Shown here piece after piece: positions 56,759 to 64,000 of a stretch of 64,000 bases of DNA. This DNA comes from Phellopilus nigrolimitatus (taxonomy: Eukaryota; Basidiomycota; Agaricomycetes; Hymenochaetales; Hymenochaetaceae), in assembly GCA_021029095.1 (NCBI GenBank), contig JAJOHG010000117.1, positions 22,202 through 86,201 on the forward strand. The letters are read 5' to 3'. The notes under the pieces are model-generated. The model saw only the letters and a program-made list of their open reading frames with translations, had not been told where the DNA came from and did not search any database. Position 1 is the first letter of the stretch. Every line of letters starts with the position of its first letter. A program made the position numbers and the translations under genes.

Positions 56759-57367
56759 ATGGCCTCATCGTCTTCAGCAGCGCTGGCATCTGCCCCGGAA
56801 CCATCTCTCGTTCTCTTTGCTCGCGGTGTCATAGCGCGTCTATCTGTCTGGCCTGCTCTCCGTCTCGCGGTCGAGCAGTCATGGGGTGGCCCGGAGTCGG
56901 CACAAAAAAGGACTTGGATGGCATCCGTCATTGTCGACGCCTTTGATCCTTCCGAATCAACAGAAACTCCTGATATCGATTATATTGAGGACACCTTACT
57001 CCAAATCATGGCAGATGAATTCGACGCGGTCCTGGAAGATGGGAGTGCGGAAGCCGTTGCGAAGGACATCGTAAAACTCTGGACAGATGTGAGGGACGCA
57101 AAAGGAAAAGAGACTGTAGAGAGCTGGGAGAACCAGGCACGAAAAATCAAGGGGAAGAAGGTTGCGTCGCAGGAAGTCGTTGATGAGAACGCAGAGTTTG
57201 ACGAAGAGAGCGGAAGCGATGATGATTGGGAGGACGAGGAAAAGGAAACGGACGTCGATGAAGCCCCTCAACTTCTGGATTCTCTTGAGCAAAAGCGACG
57301 TGAGGGACCAACAGTCGATGATGACGGGTTTACCATAGTGAAGGGGAAGGGGAAAAGTCATAAGTGA
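56759..57367 (+). CDS. TSR2: Pre-rRNA processing protein Tsr2
   Basis: Chaperone for ribosomal protein eS26 (Rps26), needed for late 20S pre-rRNA processing of the small subunit; 202 aa, no intron. The conserved block FARGVIARLSVWPALRLAVE, WGGPESAQKRTWMASVIVDA and DEFDAVLEDGSAEAVAKDIV fills residues about 19-120. It is followed by an acidic stretch (EESGSDDDWEDEEKETDVDE) and the end motif DDDGFTIVKGKGK, both standard for the family. The start is the ATG of MASSSSAALAS; the frame upstream opens only with GTG. It is divergent from GRC3. Confidence 0.93.
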   Translation: MASSSSAALASAPEPSLVLFARGVIARLSVWPALRLAVEQSWGGPESAQKRTWMASVIVDAFDPSESTETPDIDYIEDTLLQIMADEFDAVLEDGSAEAVAKDIVKLWTDVRDAKGKETVESWENQARKIKGKKVASQEVVDENAEFDEESGSDDDWEDEEKETDVDEAPQLLDSLEQKRREGPTVDDDGFTIVKGKGKSHK

Positions 57368-58838
57368 TACGGTCCGGCGAGTGAGCCTCTTCTAACCCCA
57401 TCCCACTGATGCTAATGAGGGTACATAGATGTAATATCTTCCGATATGAAGCAGCTCACAAAAGCCACAACTCAATGCTGGAATTGCCTTCAGGCACGTC
57501 CTTGCAACAAATACCATCGTGTACCGTGGATGTCCTTCGTATTTTTTTTTCCTTCTCCAAAAATGTGAGTACTAATTCTGCTGTGCGATCAATGAGATTT
57601 CTGACTGTTCACAGACCTTTTCCCTCTTTTATCTAGACTCGTCCCCTAGCAAGGACACTCAGCGCGTAACAATATTTCCGCCATTTTGATCATATTTTCT
57701 GCGCGTTTATGAAACCTCCAAGTCAACAGCTTGTACTTTAACAAACTCCCCGGGGTAACGGAACCAAGGCTTCACGCAGTTTTGTCTCACAGGAGCTCGT
57801 CTGAGCGCTTCTCAATGTGTTATCGGAGTTCACGACTGACAAGTATCCTTTGGAAGGAATCACAGGAAATTGCTACTTCGTTATTGAGAATCATTTCGCA
57901 ATACACCTATGGGCCAAATCCGCGCTTTCTATTCCAAAAAGAGAGCGTATTAACCGATTGGCGATCCCTTCGGACTCGCGCGGGGACCAAGAGCTTGAAG
58001 CCGACATGCTCCTACGTTTGCAGAGGGCAAGCGCATGATAATATCATGCTGCGTGCTCAACTTTGAGCTCCCCTACTGAGACATGCAATTTTTCTTGCAA
58101 GTCGGAGCTTATTTGTAAGTGATCACCTAAACAATATAAACGATAAATACAGCACACGCGCTTTGCTAAATAAGTCGAGTGGGCGAACGGTTCTAAGGGC
58201 CTGTTCGGTTCCAGGAGTTGCGCGCTATTACCCAAATTTGCAGACGGTGACTGGCAATGAGATTGTGATCCACCTTCGGATGTATGATGCATAGCTTCTT
58301 AGATGTGCTTCGCGTTAAAACCACCTCCACATTTCGGTGTCTTGGAGATCGGCGCGCTGTAGACCGATTTGGCTTGGAGTTCTGCACATTGTCAGAAGGC
58401 TTGGGACGTCTTGCGCTCTGCTCAATTTCTGAACATCATTGCAAATGCAGGAGAAACGTAGGATAGTTGAAAACAAGTCAGTTTTTTCTTAAATCAATAG
58501 TGGTTGATAATGTCGGCAGAGGAAAGGAAAGAACGAATATATAAAAACACGGGAATACAATAAAGGAAGACCGATCTAGCGAGAACGACACAGAACAAAC
58601 GGAGACAAGATCATTGATATTGGCTCCGACTGCAAAACATCGAGATGTATTGTTATGACTAGCACAAAAGTGGGATATCAAAGTGGTAATATAATATACA
58701 AATGATAGCATTAAGGTAATGGTTCAAGTACAGCTAATAGATACAACAGCAATGTCCAATAGCATATCCATTCAAGACCAAATATATAATGAAATGGTTG
58801 AGGCAATACTGCGCGTCATGTCCTCACCGTCGTCCGAC
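57368..58838. other. Gene-free spacer between TSR2 and FunK1 gene H
   Basis: No gene is supported. An open stretch at 57817-58038 (plus) has no ATG start and no domain I know. A short FunK1 relic lies at 58255-58345, and 58480-58838 is the 3' flank shared with gene B. Confidence 0.5.
58255..58345 (-). pseudogene. Small FunK1 exon-3 relic
   Basis: ACCTTCGGATG followed by GTGCTTCGCGTTAAAA and CCACATTT resembles the exon-3 end of FunK1 relic 2 (25008-25075). Only about 90 bp remain. Confidence 0.45.
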
Positions 58839-61800
58839 CTACGAGTTTGTAGATTTCGAACTATGATTCTTTTCTGAATCATGTTTAATCGATGCATGCA
58901 GTTCGGAGACCCATTCTGAGATGCTAAAAGGTTCACTGGACCCTCCACCTCGCGTACCTGGATCATACTCGGCCACTGGCGTCAAGCGATGTCGTTTCGA
59001 TCCTCCAGCATTCTCTTCGACCGCATCCTCAAACGCATCGGACAGACTTCGTTTGCTGGAGCGCACCTGTTCCTTAACCGGTTCTTCGTACTCTTCACTG
59101 AACCGGGTGGAGCTCGGCTGTGTCGCGTTGTGCTTCGAGCTGCTGCCTTCGTGCTTATCCGAGACGACGTGCTCCGTTCTATCACTTTCAGGAAGAGTAT
59201 ACCGTAGAATGGCCACCCAAAGTTCATTGAACGACTTTGGCGTCCACTTGTCCTTATACTTCAGATAGTCAGAACCCATGGGAGCAAGGTAGTCGAAAGC
59301 GAGATTGATCCAAAACCGAGTAGCGATATCTTCGAAATTAAATAGCTGCGTGAACCTCCTGGCAAGTTTTTGACCATCTTTGTCTCCGCCGCCGACGATG
59401 ATGTTACCGTCTTCAGAGTCGTACTGGTCAAAAAACTTGTACATTTTGTGGCCAAGGTTCTCTACTTTGTTATGCGGTAACCAGCGCACACAGCAGTAAA
59501 GGACAACGTAGAGCATTGATTCCATGTCATCCTGGATTTTATGGCGAAATCTAGGGTTGATATGAAGGGCTTCTGTAGACATGAACGCCCAAGTCCCCTA
59601 ATAAGTAAAAAACGAAAATGAAATCGACTGCATCAGAACAACTATTACGCTCTCATCTGTGCAAGAAGACACTTACGGATCTATGATAATCACGCGCCTG
59701 TCCGTTGTCGTCTGCAAGGGTAGACAGCTCCCAATCAATAAGGATCCCTCTTCTGCGACCGGTAACCGGATCTCGGACGAGAATAACGTTGTTAACGCTG
59801 ACATCGCGATGCAACATATGGCACTTTATATATGCGTCAATCAGAGCTGCGAAGTGACTGAGCGGATATGGCAGAACTGCAAAAAATGTCATCTCACCTT
59901 CATATGCATCGTGCGTAGTTTCGAACATTTCACGAGTGCCTTTAAAATCTTTTAACGAATAGCCAACGGTTTTTAGAACCAGTCGGTAGTGTGTATGTTT
60001 CGTTACTTTCATTTTACGACCATAGTTGCACGCCCATGGGGCATCGACGAACTCGTTCGTTCTCGTACATTGAGCTGAGTAGCAAAGGATTAGCCGGCAC
60101 ATATATAAGTAAAGGGGACTCTAATTGCTCACGGTTCTTTATAAAGTCCTCGTCGGATCCGCCACATAAAGGTTCTGCTTCATCATTGACCTTTTCATCT
60201 GAAGGGACAGCTTCGTCCTCGACGCGCTTTTCTGACGGCCCAGCTTGACCCACAGTGGCGCCCTGACCTAGACCTGTAACACCGCCATCCTCTCCTTCAA
60301 CTGTGCCGCTGATCTTGTCATCACATACTTGTATCCGCTCTCCGGTATCAATGGGACCGTCTAGTTCCATCGAGTCCAGATCCTTCTTAGCCGTGTCCTC
60401 TGCGACATCCTTTGTCGTCCGGGCCAGCTCTTCCTCTATAGCCTCCTCCTCAGTACGCAGCTCAAGCTCACAGGACATCTCTTCCCGCGCCTTCACAACA
60501 TCGACCGGAACATCTCCGTGGCAATATAGACCCGGTACATTCTTGACGCCATTCAGATGCAAGCGCTGGAGAATCGCACCCTCTCTCTCCATTCGTTCCA
60601 CATCGATGCGCCAGGTGTCCTTGAGAAACGCGATTTTGTGTTCAGAGCCGACTTTAGCTGCCCAGTACCCACGGGTCGAACGACCTGCCATAGATAAGGG
60701 CGACACGACAGGCCGGGATATGAGATATTGTTCATTAACTGGCACACCGTGTTCGTCTTTGCCAAAGACGTCTACTTTGGCTACTCTTCCCTTCTGGTAA
60801 TGTTGACCGACAGCTTTCTTGAGTTTGCCCCCGGCGACATCCAGCTGGAACGCGACATGGGCAGAAATAGTTTCTCGGAAAAACGTCTCTTCTTCCTCCG
60901 ACGCCATCGTAACGGACGTATCGTAGCCACGATGTGCGGCATTGGCGCATCCATAGCGCCACAAGAACTCGCAAAGCAGTTTGGGATTCTTTTTATAATC
61001 GAAAGAACCGGTGACTATTGCGCCTGCACGATCCCATCGTATGAGACGAGCAAGGGATCCAGCGATCGAAACAGAAAAGTAGGACGTCCGGTGCTGTCGT
61101 GCGCATGCTTCTGTCGCGTAAGAGACGATCTGTCCGAGATCTTCCAAAGCTTTGGCTCGATTATCCCTGCCTGTAGGGACGACAATAAAGTTGTGTTTGG
61201 AAGGTTCGCCGTTACTTTTGGGATCCTCGAATAGGTCAGCTTTTTCGGTTTTCTTGACTTCGATGAAAAGCTCCGCGAAACCAAAGTGTGCAGGAAAACG
61301 CGATTCCTTCCCCTTCCTTTTGGGCTTTTCTTCGACCTCTTTCTTGAGGATTTCCATCCCATACTTGTCGTATGCGCAAATATCAGGCTTCAAAGACCCA
61401 AGGCCTGGTGACTCGGCGCGATTGGATGTATCCACGAAGGTGAGCGTAGGGCAGCGCTTGTTGTCGTTGATTGCCTCTATCTATTATAGAGAAGATGAAT
61501 GTAGAGTTGTCGACTTAGTTGGGACGATACTCACCAATTTGGGGTAGATTTCCGGCTCTTTCGGTGGGTTCACGGGTACATCATCGAAAGCATTTGCCCA
61601 GTCAGGCATGGGACCCTTATGCTCAGGGGCCGTAGGGAGGAACTCGTCCAGGAAGTCCTCTACAGGCATGGGTCCGACGCACCATTTCTTCATCTCCCTC
61701 GCGTATCGCGTGTTGCGGCTCTTCGCATCTTTCGACTGGAAGCCGCCTTTCGCACCATTCTCCGTTCTGGCAATCGGTGTGTTTCGGACTTTGTCCTTGT

Positions 61801-61921
61801 ATTCGTCGGGAAGTTCAGTATTTGGAGGAGTTCCACAGCGTTTGACCTCCTGGGCGAACGGAAGATTGAACAGTGTCAGTTCCTCGATATCGTCACTTGT
61901 CTCTGAGGGTGGTTTAGACAT
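58839..61921 (-). CDS. FunK1 fungal-type protein kinase, gene H
   Basis: FunK1-family kinase, about 946 aa, inverted sister of gene B. Exons on the minus strand: 61921-61535, 61480-60133, 60074-59898, 59846-59677, 59597-58839; all introns are GT-AG, including intron 4, which is GC-AG in B. The start MSKPPSETSDD is the only ATG that fits. The lysine motif is YWAAKVG, the catalytic loop LHRDVSVNNVIL, and LIDWE is present. The C-terminus (KRSLSDAFEDAVEENAGGSK and onward) equals B and D. Genes B and H share 5' and 3' flanks, so the whole locus was copied. Confidence 0.88.
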
Positions 61922-62042
61922 ATCACTGGTGCACAGTTCCAAGGTATGGCAAAGCAATGCAAGATGCGGTAGGAGCAGTGAAGATGCGGTTGAAGCAAGA
62001 GCGAGTTGTAGCTGAGTGCTGAGCGCCGAGCCACGATCTTGT

Positions 62043-62065
62043 CACGTGCAAAGCTATCTCACGTG
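62043..62065 (-). promoter_or_regulatory. Paired E-box in promoter of FunK1 gene H
   Basis: CACGTG hexamers start at 62043 and 62060 (17 bp pitch), about 120-145 bp upstream of the start codon. The outer copy reads CACGTGATCGTGT. Confidence 0.7.
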
Positions 62066-62465
62066 ATCGTGTTTTCTTTGTTCACACCATTCGGCAGTTC
62101 CGAATTGAACAAAGATCACAGTAAAGCAATCTCGCATATGTACCATGCTATGTAATTCCTACTGCTGATGTTCGCATTCAGGTTATTGGTCAGCGTGTGA
62201 GACTCACTTCTTACTTCACAACATGGAACGCGCAGTTTATCTCCGATATGCGGATGCGGGGACGGCAAACCGATATCAAAGAGTAACGCAAAAATGGGGT
62301 ACTTTCACTATAACTTATAAGGTCAGCCTCTTTTTTTTTTTTTGTTAGAGGGCGTTTTTGATCGACTCTCTTGCGTTCGCAGAGTGAACTTGGTCGGTTT
62401 CACCCGATTAGTCTAACAGTCTGTATACATGTACAGCGTATCTAGCTTCGGTGGGCGCTCGTCTG

Positions 62466-63565
62466 CAAGTTGCAATTTACTCTCTTTTTCTTTACATGGA
62501 TACTTTCGTCGATGGTAAATTTTTCGGTCGCTGCCGGCTTAAGCATCGAGACTGTCCGTTCTGTAATCATCGGGAGTACTTGACAAGGCACTTTTTGATT
62601 GTTCCTTAACTCAGGAGTCTGAAACCTCATGTCAATTCGCCGGTATAGGGCTTGGTTAGGTCCCGCGAATCTCGTGCATTGTCACAGGTGATTTCAACGA
62701 GCTCCTGCGTTTTACCCAAACCATAAAACGTGTTACTGTAATCCATTTCCTATTTTGCAGCAAGGGTCCTCAAGCCTGCAAAATTTTCGAGATTGAGATC
62801 AACCGGAAGAAAACTTTGGAGCTACGTACCTACAACTTGAGAATCATTCGCATCAGGTGTCTGACAACGAAACAAACGGACAGTCGGAGTTCGAGAGTTC
62901 TTTTCAGGTTGATGGAAGCGTGTCGTAGAGATCGCATTTTTTTCTCAGGAAAGAGTAATGCTCGAATACCGTGTCTAAACTGTGTATCGCTAAGGTGTTT
63001 CCTTGTATGATTGCTGCATATTGGACATTATCATGCGCACTCAAGCTGATGGTGAAAAGGTTGAGCATGAGGCCTCGTCTCTTGGAAGTACAATGTCCCG
63101 TTGGTATCGCTGACGCTTCATGCAGCTTCTTACCCCTTGCAAACTCTGTTGGACACAGTTCTTACATCAAATTCCTTGAACTTCGGGCGCATCAGCAACG
63201 CAGACACACGGTCTATGACACTCTATTTAAAGAAATTCAGCTGGAAGTACCTCTTTTTATTCTTTTGCCATCGGCATTGTTGAAGATTATGGGCACGATC
63301 GCAGGACATGCCGCAGCCAGCTCATGATACGGTCGGTATTGTGCTATTGTGGTTTTAGTCTCGCGGAAATCATGCAATGGGCATAGGAGCCAAGCATGCG
63401 GAAGCAGTTGAGACGTCTTCGGATAGGACTGATTACGGCTTCGAATGTCCGGCATGCGGTTCTGAGAAGCAGCATCTCTGGATATATAACCGTCAAGAGA
63501 CAGGCAAGCGCGCAGCCAGCGCTGCACCCTCCACTCCTCCATTTCCGGGCTAGACCTTTTATACC
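62466..63565. other. Gene-free spacer
   Basis: The similarity to the 5' flank of gene B fades by about 62470. A frame at 62971-63327 (plus) has no recognisable domain, and I do not call a gene. The last 150 bp should hold the promoter of the DUF6533 gene. Confidence 0.4.
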
Positions 63566-64000
63566 ATGTCGACGGACCCACTAACGACCCTGATTTTCCG
63601 AGACCAAGTGGTTAAGGTAAGCTTTGAACTCCCTGTGTGATTCATTTTGGTTCTTGATTCCTTTTGATTTATCCACGATTTTTTAGTACATGACAGGTCT
63701 GCAACGCTCCTTCATTGACATCGCGCCCGCAAATTTGACCCCATGGCTTTAGTCGCTAGCGCTACGTTTCATGTAAGATCATTTTCAACCGTCTCTACGT
63801 CAGTCTGAAAACCGCATTTGTCTTAGATATATGATTGCATGATTACGTTTTCAGAGGAGGTATATTTTTCGTGCACTTTCAATCGTTGGTAGATGCTATT
63901 AACCCAAACACAAAGGTGGAGTTGATTTGGAGAGCAAATGGGGATTCGGAAAGGTGCTCTTTTTCTTAACAAGATATCTCGCCTACGTGGATCCAGAAAT
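63566..64000 (+). CDS. DUF6533 membrane protein, 5' end (runs off window, possible frameshift)
   Basis: N-terminal part of a DUF6533 protein, a family of multi-spanning membrane proteins common in Agaricomycetes and of unknown function. Exons: 63566-63616, 63687-63696, 63753-63772, 63827-63859, 63916 onward. Splicing gives MSTDPLTTLIFRDQVVKY.. then VASATFHIYDCMITFSEEVE and LIWRA. The next residues WGFGKVLFFLTRYLAYVDPE fit the family perfectly but lie one base out of frame near 63938, so either one base is missing or the gene is dead. Exon 2 has only ten bases; without it the frame does not connect. The rest of the gene lies beyond the window. Confidence 0.65.

Noticed and set aside
1..64000. 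CRISPR arrays, bacterial operons, phage or plasmid features
   Set aside because: No regularly spaced repeats and no Shine-Dalgarno-led operons; the intron-rich genes are clearly fungal. Repeats present are transposons and FunK1 duplicates.

Overview
The window looks like nuclear DNA of an agaricomycete (mushroom-forming basidiomycete). The protein genes are split by many short introns of about 45-80 bp with GT(A/G)..AG borders. Several conserved fungal genes are present, and two families largely confined to Agaricomycetes appear: the FunK1 'fungal-type protein kinase' and DUF6533 membrane proteins. There is no bacterial operon structure, no CRISPR array and no rRNA or tRNA gene that I could recognise.

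Layout. (1) 1-6.3 kb: a unit made of a FunK1 relic plus a full FunK1 gene (A, +). It is repeated in inverted orientation at 19.3-25.5 kb (gene C, -) and again at 30.1-35.2 kb (gene E, -). (2) 6.3-19.3 kb, between the inverted arms: a TA-flanked transposon, uracil phosphoribosyltransferase (+), a PMT1-type protein O-mannosyltransferase (-), FunK1 gene B (+) and a DUF4139 protein (-). (3) 25.5-30 kb, a scrapyard: a FunK1 remnant reduced to its two ends, FunK1 gene D with most of the kinase deleted in frame, a TIR element, and broken pieces of a velvet-domain gene and of ATP-citrate lyase. (4) 35-48 kb: FunK1 genes F and G in tandem, split by a complete and very young Ty1/copia retrotransposon (38,483-44,230), followed by a hAT-like fold-back element. 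(5) 49.6-57.4 kb: a conserved block of allantoinase, mitochondrial malate dehydrogenase, GRC3 and TSR2. (6) 58.8-62 kb: FunK1 gene H, the inverted sister of gene B. (7) Right edge: the 5' end of a DUF6533 gene.

How it fits together. The window is dominated by a local FunK1 expansion: eight genes and five relics. Seven of the eight genes have the same five-exon plan. All eight carry the same promoter signature, two E-boxes (CACGTG) at a nearly fixed pitch of 17 bp. The family is visibly being reshaped by inverted duplication, patchwork exchange between copies, internal deletion and transposon insertion. The housekeeping genes (nucleotide salvage, ER glycosylation, purine catabolism, TCA cycle, ribosome assembly) are intact and unrelated to FunK1. 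The most useful regulatory observation outside FunK1 is that GRC3 and TSR2, both ribosome-biogenesis factors, are divergent and share about 110 bp of promoter.

All gene models were spliced by hand from reading frame, splice signals and remembered family conservation. Exon borders quoted were checked for frame closure but not against transcripts.
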